Positions 32,197-42,285 of a stretch of DNA of 64,000 nt are shown here, one piece after another. This stretch comes from Mycobacterium parmense (GTDB lineage Bacteria > Actinomycetota > Actinomycetes > Mycobacteriales > Mycobacteriaceae). A model generated the notes under the pieces. It searched no databases. It was not told the DNA's origin and was given only the letters and a program-made list of their open reading frames with translations. The DNA lies in assembly GCF_010730575.1 (NCBI RefSeq), contig NZ_AP022614.1, forward strand, positions 1-64,000. Direction: 5' to 3'. Position numbers and translations under genes: made by a program. Position 1 is the stretch's first letter, and each line of letters starts with the position of its first letter.

Positions 32197-33609
32197 TCAG
32201 TCCTCCGGCTTCACACGGGCCATCGCCAGCACGTCGAGCCGGCGGTCCAGCTCCTCGATCGACAGCTTGTCGCCGATCAGGCCCCGGTCGATGACGGTTT
32301 GTCGAATCGTCTTGCGTTCCTTGAGCGCTTGTTTGGCCACCGCGGCCGCCTCCTCGTAGCCGATGATCGAGTTCAGCGGCGTCACGATCGACGGCGACGA
32401 CTCGGCCAGTTCGCGCAGACGCTCGACGTTGGCGGTCAGCCCGACGATGCAGCGCTCCGCGAACAGCCTCGACACATTGGTCAGCAGCTTGAACGATTCC
32501 AGGATGTTGCGGGCCATCATCGGGATGTAGACGTTGAGCTCGAAGGCGCCGTTCGCGCCGCCCCACGCGATGGCGGCGTCATTGCCGATCACCTGCGCGG
32601 CGACCTGAGTAACCGCCTCCGGCAGGACGGGATTGACCTTGCCCGGCATGATCGAGCTGCCCGGCTGCAGGTCCGGCAGGCGGATCTCGGCCAGGCCGGT
32701 CAGCGGGCCCGAGCCCATCCAGCGGATGTCGTTGGCGATCTTGGTCAGCGACACCGCGATGGTGCGCAGCGCACCGGAAGCCTCGACCAGCCCGTCGCGG
32801 GCGGCCTGGGCCTCGAAAGAGTTTGCCGCGGGCCGCAATTCGTTCAGGCCGGTGGAGGCGACCAGGGTCTCGACCACCTTGGCGCCGAAGCCGTCGGGGG
32901 CGTTGAGGCCGGTGCCCACCGCGGTTCCGCCGATCGCCAGCTCGCCGAGCCGAGGCAGGGTGGCGCGGACCCGCTCGATGCCCGCCTCGATCTGGCGGGC
33001 GTAACCGCTGAACTCCTGGCCCAGCGTCACCGGGACGGCGTCCATCAGGTGGGTGCGGCCCGACTTGACCACGGTGTGCCACTCCCGGGCTTTGCCGGCG
33101 AGTGCCTCGTGCAGCACCTCGAGTGCCGGAATGAGGTGGCGCACCGCGGCCTCGGTCGCGGCGATGTGGGTGGCGGTCGGGAAGGTGTCGTTGGACGACT
33201 GCGACATGTTGACGTCGTCGTTGGGGTGTACCTCGACGCCGGCCTTGGCCGCGATGGACGCGATCACCTCGTTGGTGTTCATGTTCGAACTCGTGCCCGA
33301 ACCGGTCTGGAAGACGTCGATGGGGAACTGATCATCGTGCTGGCCATCGGCGATCTCGGCGGCCGCGGCGATGATCGCGTCGGCCTTTTCCGGCGCGAGC
33401 AGCCCGAGGTCCTTGTTCACCTGGGCGCAGGCCCCCTTGAGCAGGCCCAACGCGCGGATCTGGGTGCGCTCCAGGCCGCGACCCGAAATCGGGAAATTCT
33501 CCACCGCGCGCTGGGTCTGGGCCCGCCACAGCGCCTGGGCGGGCACCCGGACCTCGCCCATCGTGTCGTGTTCGATGCGGTAGTCGGTGTCGGTGGCGCT
33601 ATCGGCCAT
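32197..33609 (-). CDS. fum: Class II fumarate hydratase
   Basis: Heat-stable, iron-independent fumarase of the TCA cycle, 470 residues. Signatures visible are [26 protein letters not shown] (B-site/active-site region), [12 protein letters not shown] with the catalytic His, and the family signature [11 protein letters not shown] with the catalytic Ser loop. ATG 33609 is the start. glpX lies 34 nt upstream on the same strand, so gluconeogenesis and TCA genes are co-transcribed here. Confidence 0.96.
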   Translation of the reverse strand: MADSATDTDYRIEHDTMGEVRVPAQALWRAQTQRAVENFPISGRGLERTQIRALGLLKGACAQVNKDLGLLAPEKADAIIAAAAEIADGQHDDQFPIDVFQTGSGTSSNMNTNEVIASIAAKAGVEVHPNDDVNMSQSSNDTFPTATHIAATEAAVRHLIPALEVLHEALAGKAREWHTVVKSGRTHLMDAVPVTLGQEFSGYARQIEAGIERVRATLPRLGELAIGGTAVGTGLNAPDGFGAKVVETLVASTGLNELRPAANSFEAQAARDGLVEASGALRTIAVSLTKIANDIRWMGSGPLTGLAEIRLPDLQPGSSIMPGKVNPVLPEAVTQVAAQVIGNDAAIAWGGANGAFELNVYIPMMARNILESFKLLTNVSRLFAERCIVGLTANVERLRELAESSPSIVTPLNSIIGYEEAAAVAKQALKERKTIRQTVIDRGLIGDKLSIEELDRRLDVLAMARVKPED

Positions 33610-33642
33610 GGCGCAGCGTCCTCGCTTCTCGGGGCTTGGTTG

Positions 33643-34743
33643 TCAGGGCAGGGGATAGGCGGCGGTGCTGTCGCCGGTGAAGTCGATCGCGGAGTATTCG
33701 TTGAGCTTGGAGAGCCGGTGGTAGGCCTCGATCATGCGGACGGTGCCCGACTTGGAGCGCATGACGATCGACTGCGTGGTGCAGCCGCCGGGGTAGTACT
33801 GGACGCCCTTGAGCAGGTCGCCGTTGGTGACGCCGGTGGCGCAGAAGAAGACGTTCTCTCCCGACACCAGGTCCTCGGTGGTCAGCACCCGGTCGAGGTC
33901 ATAGCCGGCGTCGATCGCCTTCTGGCGTTCCGCGTCGTCCTTCGGGGCCAGTTGCGCCTGGATGGCGCCGCCCATGCAGCGGATCGCCGCGGCGGCGATG
34001 ATGCCCTCCGGGGTGCCCCCGATCCCGGCCAGCATGTCGGTTCCCGACAGGTACCGGCACGCCGAGATGGCGCCGGCGACGTCGCCGTCGGTGATCAGCC
34101 GGATGCGGGCCCCGGTGGCCCGGGCGTCCTCGATGAGCTGGGCGTGCCGGGGCCGGTCGAGGATGCACACGGTCATGTCCCGCACCGACAGATGCTTCAC
34201 CTTGGCGACCGCCCGGATGTTCTCGGCGATCGGGGCCGTGATGTCGAGCACGTCCGCGGCCTCCGGGCCGACGGCGATCTTGTTCATGTAGTACACGGCC
34301 GACGGGTCGAACATCGCCCCGCGCTCGGCCACCGCCAGTACCGAGATGGCGTTCGGCATGCCCTTGCTCATCAGCGTGGTGCCGTCGATGGGGTCGACGG
34401 CGAAGTCGCAGTCGGGGCCGTCGCCGTTGCCGACTTCTTCGCCGTTGTAGAGCATGGGCGCGTTGTCCTTCTCGCCCTCGCCGATGACGACGACGCCGCG
34501 CATCGACACCGAGTTCACCAGCTCGCGCATGGCGTCGACGGCCGCCCCGTCCCCGCCTTCCTTGTCGCCCCGGCCGACCCAGCGGCCGGCGGCCATGGCG
34601 CCCGCCTCGGTGACGCGCACCAGCTCCAGGGCCAGGTTGCGGTCGGGTGCTTCGCCGCGCGGCCGTACCTGCGCCGGGTTGCGGCCCGCGACGTCGGTCG
34701 GCGACGAGCCGGGTCCAGCGGGGCGGTCGCCCTTACCTGTCAT
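33643..34743 (-). CDS. glpX: Class II fructose-1,6-bisphosphatase GlpX
   Basis: Metal-dependent FBPase required for gluconeogenesis, 366 residues. The lithium-sensitive phosphatase motifs [23 protein letters not shown] and [12 protein letters not shown] are intact, with DRPRH and GIGGTPEG substrate loops. ATG 34743 gives a 30-residue low-complexity leader before [16 protein letters not shown]; a downstream start is conceivable. It is divergent from the DUF4245 gene, only 55 nt away. Confidence 0.95.
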   Translation of the reverse strand: MTGKGDRPAGPGSSPTDVAGRNPAQVRPRGEAPDRNLALELVRVTEAGAMAAGRWVGRGDKEGGDGAAVDAMRELVNSVSMRGVVVIGEGEKDNAPMLYNGEEVGNGDGPDCDFAVDPIDGTTLMSKGMPNAISVLAVAERGAMFDPSAVYYMNKIAVGPEAADVLDITAPIAENIRAVAKVKHLSVRDMTVCILDRPRHAQLIEDARATGARIRLITDGDVAGAISACRYLSGTDMLAGIGGTPEGIIAAAAIRCMGGAIQAQLAPKDDAERQKAIDAGYDLDRVLTTEDLVSGENVFFCATGVTNGDLLKGVQYYPGGCTTQSIVMRSKSGTVRMIEAYHRLSKLNEYSAIDFTGDSTAAYPLP

Positions 34744-34798
34744 GGTTGCCGATTGTCCCAGAAGCAGATCGGCCTGCTGGAACTGGGATACTCGGGGG

Positions 34799-35506
34799 GT
34801 GACCGAAGACCCGCCGCCCGACAGCGAGCCGAATGGCAACGTCGCCGGGCCCGCTCCGGCGGCCGAACCCGTGCCCGGGCCGGTCGCCAGGCCGGCGAAG
34901 CCGCGATTGCTGCAGGACGGTCGCGACATGTTCTGGTCGCTCATGCCGTTGGTGCTCGGATGCATCCTGCTGGCCGGCCTGGTGGGGATGTGTTCCTTCC
35001 TGCCGGGCCGGAACAAGGGCCCGGTCCCGTCCTACGACGCGGCGGCGGCACTGCGGGCCGACGCCGCGACGCTGGGGTTCCCCATCCGCCTGCCGCGGCT
35101 GCCCGACGGCTGGCAGGCCAACTCCGGCGGTCGCGGGGGGATCCCGAACGGGCGCACCGATCCCGCGACCGGTCAGCGGCTCAATGCGGCCGTCTCCACC
35201 GTGGGCTACATCAGCCCCTCGGGGATGTACCTGCGCCTGACCCAGAGCAACGCCGACGAGGACAAGCTGGTCGGCTCCATCCACCCCGCGGCCTATCCGG
35301 CCGGCACGGTCGAGGTCGCCGGTATCAGCTGGATCGTCTACCGCGGCTCCGGGCAGAGCGGCGCGGACGCCGAACCGTTGTGGACCACCAGGCTCACCGG
35401 ACCGACCGGGGCCGCGCAGATCGCGGTCAACGGTGCCGGAAGTCCCGACGAGTTTCGTACGCTGGCATCGGCGACGCAGTCGCAGCCGCCGCTGCCGAGC
35501 CGGTAG
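34799..35506 (+). CDS. DUF4245 membrane-anchored protein (Rv1100-like)
   Basis: 235 residues: a Pro/Ala-rich cytoplasmic N-terminus, one transmembrane helix ([22 protein letters not shown], about residues 46-67), then an extracytoplasmic domain with [19 protein letters not shown] and [18 protein letters not shown], characteristic of DUF4245. No known activity. GTG 34799 after GGGGG is chosen; the open frame continues upstream across the glpX start but only antisense. A hydrolase gene follows after 40 nt. Confidence 0.85.
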   Translation: MTEDPPPDSEPNGNVAGPAPAAEPVPGPVARPAKPRLLQDGRDMFWSLMPLVLGCILLAGLVGMCSFLPGRNKGPVPSYDAAAALRADAATLGFPIRLPRLPDGWQANSGGRGGIPNGRTDPATGQRLNAAVSTVGYISPSGMYLRLTQSNADEDKLVGSIHPAAYPAGTVEVAGISWIVYRGSGQSGADAEPLWTTRLTGPTGAAQIAVNGAGSPDEFRTLASATQSQPPLPSR

Positions 35507-35546
35507 TCGTCCTCAGCAGCACAGTGAAGCCAGAGAAAGCGACAGC

Positions 35547-36344
35547 ATGACCGCACCCGAAGCAGTCCTGTCCGGATGGTCGGTGGCGCCGTTCACCGGC
35601 GGTGGCTACACCCACGACGTCTACCGCCGGGGCGACGGCCCCGGTGTGGTGCTCATCCCGGAGATTCCGGGGATCCATCCAGGGGTCGTGGTCCTGGCCA
35701 ATCACCTGGTGGACAACGGCTTCACCGTCGCCATGCCGTCGCTGTTCGGTCAGCCCGGCAGGCCGAAGTCGCTCGGCCACATCCTGTCCAGTCTCACGCG
35801 TGCCTGTGTGGCAAGGGAATTCGCGGCCCTGGCGACCAACAAGGAGCGGCCGGTGTCGCACTTTCTGCGCGCGCTGGCCCGCGACCTCAACGCGTCCACC
35901 CCCGGCAGGGGCGTCGGCGTCATCGGGCAGTGCTTCACCGGCGGTTTCGCGTTGGCCGCTGCGGTCGACGACAGCGTGCTCGCGCCGGTGCTCAGCCAGC
36001 CGTCCGTGCCGTTCCCGCTGACCGGCGCCCAGCGGCGCGACACCGGCATGAGCCCACCCGAGATGAAGACCGTCGCCGATCGGTGCGCCAACGAGGGCCT
36101 GTGCGCCATAGGCTTGCGTTTCAGCGAGGACAAGATGTCACCGCGCGAACGATTCGCCGCCCTCAAACAGCGGCTCGGCGACGCCTTCGAAGTGATCGAG
36201 ATCGACTCGGGCCCCGGCAATCAGGGCGGCTTCGGGAAGATGGCGCATTCCGTGCTCACCGACGAGGTCCGCGAAGTCGACGGGCAGCCGGCCTACGAGG
36301 CCCGCAAGCGGGTGGTCGAGTTTCTGGCCCAGCGGCTGAATTAG
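35547..36344 (+). CDS. Dienelactone hydrolase family protein
   Basis: 265-residue alpha/beta hydrolase. The nucleophile is a cysteine, Cys129 in GVIGQCFTGGFA, as in true dienelactone hydrolases rather than serine esterases. The acid and His would lie in GLRFSEDKMSP and near FGKMAHSVL. Substrate may be an aromatic ring-fission lactone or another small lactone/ester. ATG 35547. The next esterase gene starts 17 nt downstream, making a two-hydrolase unit I do not recall in this form from M. tuberculosis. Confidence 0.82.
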   Translation: MTAPEAVLSGWSVAPFTGGGYTHDVYRRGDGPGVVLIPEIPGIHPGVVVLANHLVDNGFTVAMPSLFGQPGRPKSLGHILSSLTRACVAREFAALATNKERPVSHFLRALARDLNASTPGRGVGVIGQCFTGGFALAAAVDDSVLAPVLSQPSVPFPLTGAQRRDTGMSPPEMKTVADRCANEGLCAIGLRFSEDKMSPRERFAALKQRLGDAFEVIEIDSGPGNQGGFGKMAHSVLTDEVREVDGQPAYEARKRVVEFLAQRLN

Positions 36345-36360
36345 GCGGAGTGCGACACCG

Positions 36361-37920
36361 ATGGCGATCGACAACCTCGTGGTCGAAACGACCTACGGCC
36401 CGGTCCGCGGCGCCCTCGTCGGCCCCTCGGCGGGCCCCCCGGCGGGAGATGTCAAGGCGTGGAAAGGCGTCCGCTACGGCGCGCCACCGGTCGGCGAGCT
36501 GCGTTTCCGCCGCCCGGAGCCGCCCCGGCGGTGGACCGATGTCGCCGACGCCACCGATTTCGGGCCCGTCTGCCCGCAGCCGGCCTTCCCGAACATGCCG
36601 CTCGACCTGGGGGCGCCGCAGGGCGACGATTGCCTGAGGCTCAACGTCTGGGCCCCCGCCGACGCCCGGCCGGGCGACGCGAAACCCGTGATGGTCTGGC
36701 TGCATGGCGGCGCCTACGTCCTGGGGTCGAGCAGCCAGGCTCTCTACGACGGGCGTCGGCTGGCGGGCAGCGGCGACGTCATCGTGGTGACCGTCAACTA
36801 CCGGGTGGGCGCGCTGGGCTTCGTCGACCTGTCGTCGTTCGGGCGGCGTTTCGACTCGAACGTCGGGCTGCGCGACGTGCTGGCGGCGCTGGGGTGGGTG
36901 GCCGACAACATCGCGGCGTTCGGCGGTGACCCGCGCCGGGTCACGCTGTTCGGTGAATCGGCCGGCGCGGGAATCGTCACCACCCTGCTCGCCTGCCCGG
37001 CGGCCGAGGGCCTGTTTGCGGGCGCCATCGCCCAGAGCTCGCCCGCCACGTCGGTATACGACCGTGTCAGGGCCCGGCGGGTCGCCGACGCCCTGCTCGA
37101 CAAGCTGGGGCTGGCCCCGTCCGAGGCCGACAAGCTGTGCGAATTACCCATGGCGGCAATCCTTTCGGTGTCCCAGCAGGTGTTCGACGAGGTGCCGGTG
37201 AACTTTCCGGGCAGGCTGGCCTTCGTCCCGATCGTCGACGGCGACCTGCTCGACGACTACCCGGTCAGGCTGGCGCAGGCCGGGCGCTCACTGCCGGTCC
37301 CGCTGATCGTCGGCACCAACCGCAACGAGGCGGCGCTGTTCCGGTTGATGCGCTCGCCGCTGATGCCCATCACTCCGAGCGCGATCACGTCGATGTTCGA
37401 CGAGATCGCCGCCGAGCAGCCCGACCTGCAACTGCCCACCGAAGAGGAGATCGGGTCGGCATACTCCCGATTGCGGCGCAGGGCAAGGAGTTTGAGCATC
37501 GCAACCGACGTGGGGTTCCGGATGCCCTCGGTGTGGCTGGCCGAGGGGCACGCCCGGGTGGCTCCGGTCTACCTGTACCGGTTCGACTATGCGACCCCGT
37601 TGCTCAAACTGCTGATGGTGCGCGCCGCGCACGCCACCGAATTGCCCTACGTGTGGGGCACTCTCGGGGCGCCCAAGGACCCGACGCTGAAGCTCGGCGG
37701 CACCAGGGCCGCCCTGGCCGTCTCCAAGCGGGTGCGCACGAGGTGGGTCAACTTCGCGAGGCGGGCCGAGCCGGCGGGACCGGCCGGCGAGCCACACTGG
37801 GCGCCGTATCAGCGGCCCGAGCGCGCGTGCCTGATCATCGACCGGCGCGACACGGTCGCGCACGACGTGGACGCCGACATCCGGGCCGCCTGGGGCAGCG
37901 AGATGGTGAGCTTCCGGTGA
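36361..37920 (+). CDS. Type B carboxylesterase, full length
   Basis: 519-residue carboxylesterase/para-nitrobenzyl esterase family enzyme. Oxyanion loop VWLHGGAYVLGSS (about 112-125), nucleophile Ser200 in LFGESAGAG, FGGDPRRVTLFGES family signature, a Glu in GTNRNEAALF, and C-terminal His in AAHATELPYVWG. In M. tuberculosis the corresponding locus, as I recall, is split into two short genes (Rv1104/Rv1105). Here the frame is intact. It lies 17 nt after the dienelactone hydrolase and is convergent with the 3-beta-HSD (6 nt between stops). Confidence 0.88.
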   Translation: MAIDNLVVETTYGPVRGALVGPSAGPPAGDVKAWKGVRYGAPPVGELRFRRPEPPRRWTDVADATDFGPVCPQPAFPNMPLDLGAPQGDDCLRLNVWAPADARPGDAKPVMVWLHGGAYVLGSSSQALYDGRRLAGSGDVIVVTVNYRVGALGFVDLSSFGRRFDSNVGLRDVLAALGWVADNIAAFGGDPRRVTLFGESAGAGIVTTLLACPAAEGLFAGAIAQSSPATSVYDRVRARRVADALLDKLGLAPSEADKLCELPMAAILSVSQQVFDEVPVNFPGRLAFVPIVDGDLLDDYPVRLAQAGRSLPVPLIVGTNRNEAALFRLMRSPLMPITPSAITSMFDEIAAEQPDLQLPTEEEIGSAYSRLRRRARSLSIATDVGFRMPSVWLAEGHARVAPVYLYRFDYATPLLKLLMVRAAHATELPYVWGTLGAPKDPTLKLGGTRAALAVSKRVRTRWVNFARRAEPAGPAGEPHWAPYQRPERACLIIDRRDTVAHDVDADIRAAWGSEMVSFR

Positions 37921-37926
37921 CCCGCC

Positions 37927-39033
37927 CTACCGCATCGCGCTGACGGAGGACGTGGCTTTGGCCTCCGCCGCTCGGGCTTTCATCCGGCCGAACATGTCCA
38001 CGTAGTACGGCAAACATTCCGACATCGCCTGCTCGGTGGTGAACAGGGGCCGGTAGCCGAGGTCGCGGGTCGCCTTCGCGATCGAGAAGTAGTTGTCCAG
38101 GTAGAGCCGCTCGATGGCCAACGGCTCCAGCAGTGGCGCCGGGATGCCGAATCGGAAATGCATTCGCTGCCATCCGGTCATCGCGGCCCGCACCATGGGC
38201 CCGTTGACCCGGAGCCGCGGCCAGCGCACACCGCAGGCCTCCACCACGGGCCGGGCGAACTCGAACATGTTGATCGGGTCGTCGTCGTTGACGAAGTACG
38301 CCTGGCCCGGCGCGGTGCCTCCGGCGACCAGGTGCCCGGCGGCCAAAATGAAGCCGTGAATCAGGTTGTGCACGTAGGAGTTGTCCAGCCGCGCCGATTT
38401 GCGGCCGATCAGCACCTTGACGTGGCCGGCGATCACGCTTTCGAACAACTTGCGAAACATCGTCTGGTCGCCACGGCCCCAGATGCCGCTGGGCCGGATC
38501 GCACACGTGAGCATGCCACCGATCCCGTTCTGCGCCAGCACGAATCGCTCGGCGACCACCTTCGTCTCGGTGTAGAGATCGTTGAAACGGGTGGTGTAGG
38601 GCAGCGTCTCGTCGCCGCTCGCGATGTTCTGGCCGCCCATCACCACGCTGTTGGAGGACGTGTAGACGAACCGCTTCACCCCGGCCGACTGCCCGGCGTG
38701 CACCAGGTTCTCGGTGCCGCCGACGTTGACCGCGAAGCTGCGTTGCCGGTACGCGTCGGTCACCGACGCGCCGCCCATCAGTTCGATGAGGGCCGCGGTG
38801 TGAAAGATGGTGTCGATGCCGTCGACCGCCGCCGCGCAGGTCGCTTTGTCGGTGATGTCGCCCTGCAGCACCTCCAGCTGCGGGTGTTGCGCAAGCGGGG
38901 AGGGGGCGCGGTCGAAGGAACGCACCTGGTATCCGCGGTCGAGCAGAGTCGTCACCAGGTTGGCGCCCACGAACCCCGAGCCACCGGTGACCAGGACGCG
39001 GCCGAGTTCGGTCGTCAGCTCTGCATCAGCCAT
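37927..39033 (-). CDS. 3-beta-hydroxysteroid dehydrogenase/isomerase (Rv1106c-like)
   Basis: 368-residue extended SDR of the 3-beta-HSD family, which oxidises the sterol 3-hydroxyl with NAD and, in bifunctional members, isomerises the double bond. The nucleotide-binding motif GGSGFVGANL starts near residue 17. The catalytic YTETK (YxxxK) follows, with upstream Ser in YTSSNSVV. IRPSGIWGRGD and SYVHNLIHGFILAA are family features. ATG 39033 is preferred over 39048. It would start cholesterol catabolism, and the ketosteroid isomerase at 19.7 kb could assist. Confidence 0.9.
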   Translation of the reverse strand: MADAELTTELGRVLVTGGSGFVGANLVTTLLDRGYQVRSFDRAPSPLAQHPQLEVLQGDITDKATCAAAVDGIDTIFHTAALIELMGGASVTDAYRQRSFAVNVGGTENLVHAGQSAGVKRFVYTSSNSVVMGGQNIASGDETLPYTTRFNDLYTETKVVAERFVLAQNGIGGMLTCAIRPSGIWGRGDQTMFRKLFESVIAGHVKVLIGRKSARLDNSYVHNLIHGFILAAGHLVAGGTAPGQAYFVNDDDPINMFEFARPVVEACGVRWPRLRVNGPMVRAAMTGWQRMHFRFGIPAPLLEPLAIERLYLDNYFSIAKATRDLGYRPLFTTEQAMSECLPYYVDMFGRMKARAAEAKATSSVSAMR

Positions 39034-39118
39034 AGTGTCGCGAAGCATAGCCGAGGATAACTGAAACGTGTTCCAGTTTTACAAGCCCAGGGCCCGCTGG
39101 TTCCTGGTCTCGCCGGCC

Positions 39119-39349
39119 TCAGGCGTCGTCGGACCGGTCCGACCCCAGCGCATCCTCGATTCGCCTGCGGGCTCCGGCCAGGTGTTCTTCACACCTTTTG
39201 GCCAGCTCTTCGCCCCTCTCCCAGAGCCGCAGCGACGTGTCGAGGTCCAGGCCGCCACGCTCGAGCTGCTGCACCACCTCGACCAGTTCGTCGCGGCAGG
39301 CCTCGTAGCCCAGCTGACTAATAGGTGTAATGCCGTCCTCAGGCGCCAT
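39119..39349 (-). CDS. xseB: Exodeoxyribonuclease VII small subunit
   Basis: 76-residue helical protein with the XseB pattern [44 protein letters not shown]. It forms the small-subunit helices that assemble on XseA to degrade single-stranded DNA to oligonucleotides in repair. It overlaps the 3' end of xseA by 11 nt, so translation is coupled. Confidence 0.93.
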   Translation of the reverse strand: MAPEDGITPISQLGYEACRDELVEVVQQLERGGLDLDTSLRLWERGEELAKRCEEHLAGARRRIEDALGSDRSDDA

Positions 39350-40589
39350 CGGCCGGTCCCTCGCTGACCGCCGCGATGGCGCCGTCGGCGACCCGCACCC
39401 GCAGCCGGGTGGCCGGCGGCGCGTCCTTGACCGACCGCAGCACCGCCGGGGCTGTGGTGTCGGGCATCGTCTGCACCACCGCGTAGCCGCGGGCCAGGGT
39501 GGCCGCCGGGCCCAGGGTCGCCAGCCGCGCGCGCAGGTGCCCGACGCGTTCGGTCTCGGCGCCGACCATCCGCGCGATGTCGCGGCGCACCGCCGAGCGC
39601 GCGCGGTGGATCTCGTCGGCGCGCGCCGTCAGGGCGGCGAGCGGCTCGGCCAGCGCGGGGCGGCTGCGCAGCTGGGCCAGCGCACGTTGCTCGCGCGACA
39701 CCCAGTTGCGCAGGGCCTGAGCGCTGCGCCGGCGCAGGTCGTCGATCAGGCGCTGCTCGGCGGCGGTGTCGGGGACCACCTTCTTGGCGGCGTCGGTGGG
39801 GGTTGCGGCGCGCAGGTCGGCGACCAGGTCGCACAGCGGGTTGTCCGGCTCGTGGCCGACCGCGCTGATCACCGGGGTGCGACAGGCGGCGATGGCCCGG
39901 CAGAGCGTCTCGTCGGAGAACGGCAGCAGATCCTCGACGCTCCCGCCGCCGCGGGCCAGCACGATCACGTCGACCTCGGCGCGGCCGTCGAGTTCGGACA
40001 GCGCCGCGACGATCTGCGCCACCGCGTTGGGCCCCTGCACGGCGGTATTGCGGACGGCGAAACGCACGGCGGGCCACCGAGCGGCGGCCACGGTCGTCAC
40101 GTCGTGCTCGGCGGCGCTCGCCCTGCCCGTGATCAATCCGATCGTGTTGGGCAGGAACGGGATCGGCCGCTTGAGCCGCGGGTCGAAGAGGCCTTCGGCA
40201 TCCAGCAGCCGCCGCAGGCGGTCGATGCGCGCCAGCAGCTCGCCGATGCCGACTGCGCGAATCTCGCTGAGCCGCAACGAGAAAGTGCCCCGGCCGGTGT
40301 AGAACGACGGCTTGCCGCAGACCACCACCTGAGTGCCCTCGGCCAGCCGCACCGGCGCGTTGAGCACCAGGTCACGCGGGCAGGTCACGGTCAGCGACAT
40401 GTCGGCGGCCGGGTCTCGCAGCACCATGAAGACGGTCTTGGTGTTGGGCCGCATGCTGATCTGCGCCAGTTGCCCCTCGACCCACACCGTGCCCAGCCGG
40501 TCGATCCACCCCGCGACCCTGATGGCCACCGCCCGGACCGGAAAGGGATTCTCGGGGGAGTTCGATTCCGTGTTCGCGGCCTGAGTCAC
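39339..40589 (-). CDS. xseA: Exodeoxyribonuclease VII large subunit
   Basis: 416 residues. The N-terminal OB fold ([22 protein letters not shown]) is followed by the catalytic domain with [51 protein letters not shown] and [14 protein letters not shown], then a long charged coiled-coil arm (about residues 280-360) that binds XseB. GTG 40589 overlaps the preceding gene's stop as GTGA. Bidirectional single-strand exonuclease in repair. Confidence 0.95.
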   Translation of the reverse strand: MTQAANTESNSPENPFPVRAVAIRVAGWIDRLGTVWVEGQLAQISMRPNTKTVFMVLRDPAADMSLTVTCPRDLVLNAPVRLAEGTQVVVCGKPSFYTGRGTFSLRLSEIRAVGIGELLARIDRLRRLLDAEGLFDPRLKRPIPFLPNTIGLITGRASAAEHDVTTVAAARWPAVRFAVRNTAVQGPNAVAQIVAALSELDGRAEVDVIVLARGGGSVEDLLPFSDETLCRAIAACRTPVISAVGHEPDNPLCDLVADLRAATPTDAAKKVVPDTAAEQRLIDDLRRRSAQALRNWVSREQRALAQLRSRPALAEPLAALTARADEIHRARSAVRRDIARMVGAETERVGHLRARLATLGPAATLARGYAVVQTMPDTTAPAVLRSVKDAPPATRLRVRVADGAIAAVSEGPADGA

Positions 40590-41176
40590 TTGGCGTTCGC
40601 GCGCGTGATCCTGTTGGCGAGCAGCGTCTGGAACGGTGCGCGGGCCTTGGTGGCCTGCTCATAGGCGAGCAGGGCCTCGAGCTCCTCGACCCCCAGCGAC
40701 TGCAGCCGCGCCCGCAGCTGGGCCAGTGTCAGCGTCGGATAGTCCAGTTCGGCGACGACCTCCGGCTGCGGGACCGACGACGCCTCCACCGAGTTGCGCC
40801 CGCCCTTGAGGGGCGCCGCGTCGGCCGCGGCGTCGGCCAGTGAGTACAGGGCGAACCGACCCTCGGTCCTGCGCTCGTCGTCGGGGGCCGCGGCACGGCT
40901 CCCGTCGTCCCGGATGCCCGCGGCGTCGGGGAGGTCCTCGTCGAACGTCGCCCACTCGGGTTTCTCGTCCTTGGGCGGGAAGATCGTCTCGAGGGTGTTG
41001 TCGCCCTTGTTCACCAGCTCGGCGAGGTTCTGCTGGAACCGCATCACGATGTGCGCCGCCGTGCTGGCCAGCGTCATCGGGTACATGATGATGGTTTTCG
41101 GCAGCCTCATCGTCTCCTCGACGGCAACCGTCGCCGCGCCGACCAGCAGCCGGACCCCATACGGTGCAGAACCCAT
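40586..41176 (-). CDS. Lipid droplet-associated-type protein (Rv1109c-like)
   Basis: 196 residues; conserved actinobacterial protein of the kind annotated as lipid-droplet associated. It has a hydrophobic stretch [15 protein letters not shown] and [20 protein letters not shown] near the N-terminus, a charged variable middle, and a conserved C-terminal helix [28 protein letters not shown] shared by proteins of this type. ATG 41176. It overlaps xseA by 4 nt (GTGA), so the three-gene run with xseA and xseB is one operon. Function inferred from recalled annotation only. Confidence 0.75.
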   Translation of the reverse strand: MGSAPYGVRLLVGAATVAVEETMRLPKTIIMYPMTLASTAAHIVMRFQQNLAELVNKGDNTLETIFPPKDEKPEWATFDEDLPDAAGIRDDGSRAAAPDDERRTEGRFALYSLADAAADAAPLKGGRNSVEASSVPQPEVVAELDYPTLTLAQLRARLQSLGVEELEALLAYEQATKARAPFQTLLANRITRANAK

Positions 41177-41265
41177 GGCTCCAAGATTGCCCTAATCGGC
41201 GGCCAACGCCAAGCTCACCCGCGCGAGCTGGCAGCCCGGCGCCGGCGGAAAGTACCCTGGGTGAC

Positions 41266-42264
41266 ATGGCACCGACTGTCGACATGGGGATTCCCGGCGC
41301 CTCGAGATCGGTGGCCGTCGACCCTGCCCGCAAGAGGGTGCTCCTGGCGGAGCCCCGCGGCTATTGCGCGGGCGTGGACCGGGCGGTCGAGACGGTCGAA
41401 CGTGCCCTGGAGAAGCACGGCGCGCCCGTCTACGTCCGCCACGAGATCGTGCACAACCGGCATGTGGTGGACACGCTGGTCAAGGCGGGCGCGGTGTTCG
41501 TCGAGGAGACCGACGAGGTGCCCGAGGGGGCCATCGTGGTGTTCTCCGCGCACGGGGTCGCGCCGACGGTGCACGCCTCGGCCGCCGAACGTAACCTGCA
41601 CACCATCGACGCCACCTGTCCGCTGGTCACCAAGGTGCACAACGAGGCCCGGCGGTTCGCCAGGGACGACTACGACATCCTGCTGATCGGCCACGAGGGG
41701 CACGAGGAGGTCGTCGGCACTGCCGGCGAGGCGCCCGACCACGTGCAGCTGGTCGACGGCGTCGCCGGCGTGGAGGGCGTGACGGTGCGCGACGAGAACA
41801 AGGTGGTCTGGCTGTCCCAGACCACGCTGTCGGTCGACGAGACCATGGAGATCGTCGAGCGGCTGCGCCGGCGGTTCCCGAAGCTGCAGGACCCGCCCAG
41901 CGACGACATCTGCTACGCCACCCAGAACCGGCAGGTCGCGGTCAAGGCCATGGCGCCCGAGTGTGAGCTGGTGATCGTCGTCGGGTCGAGCAACTCGTCG
42001 AACTCCGTACGCCTGGTCGAGGTCGCGCTCGGCGCCGGCGCCGCGGCCGCGCACCGGGTCGACTGGGCCGACGACATCGACCCGGCCTGGCTCGAAGGCG
42101 TGACCACCGTGGGCGTCACTTCGGGCGCGTCTGTCCCCGAGGTGCTGGTCCGGGGGGTGCTGGAGCGGCTCGCCGAGTTGGGCTTCGGCGTGGTCCAACC
42201 GGTCACGACGGCCCAGGAGACCCTGGTGTTCGCGCTGCCGCGGGAGATTCGGTCACTGCTGTGA
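41266..42264 (+). CDS. ispH: 4-hydroxy-3-methylbut-2-enyl diphosphate reductase IspH (LytB)
   Basis: Final enzyme of the MEP isoprenoid pathway, a [4Fe-4S] protein making IPP and DMAPP. 332 residues. The three cluster cysteines are Cys34 ([12 protein letters not shown]), Cys118 ([11 protein letters not shown]) and Cys216 ([11 protein letters not shown]). Substrate His motifs EIVHN and SAHGV and the loop SSNSSNS are present. ATG 41266 follows GGGTG; an in-frame start at 41164 is less likely. Corresponds to the LytB2 (Rv1110) position. Divergent from the xse operon. Confidence 0.95.
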   Translation: MAPTVDMGIPGASRSVAVDPARKRVLLAEPRGYCAGVDRAVETVERALEKHGAPVYVRHEIVHNRHVVDTLVKAGAVFVEETDEVPEGAIVVFSAHGVAPTVHASAAERNLHTIDATCPLVTKVHNEARRFARDDYDILLIGHEGHEEVVGTAGEAPDHVQLVDGVAGVEGVTVRDENKVVWLSQTTLSVDETMEIVERLRRRFPKLQDPPSDDICYATQNRQVAVKAMAPECELVIVVGSSNSSNSVRLVEVALGAGAAAAHRVDWADDIDPAWLEGVTTVGVTSGASVPEVLVRGVLERLAELGFGVVQPVTTAQETLVFALPREIRSLL

Positions 42265-42285
42265 CCATTCGGCCGCGCTGACTGC

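Noticed and set aside
31750..35550. Open frame of 1266 codons on the + strand
   Set aside because: It lies antisense to Rv1097c-like, fum and glpX, all with unmistakable family motifs. Its translation is Arg/Gly/Ala/His-rich without domains, the usual result of high-GC codon bias.
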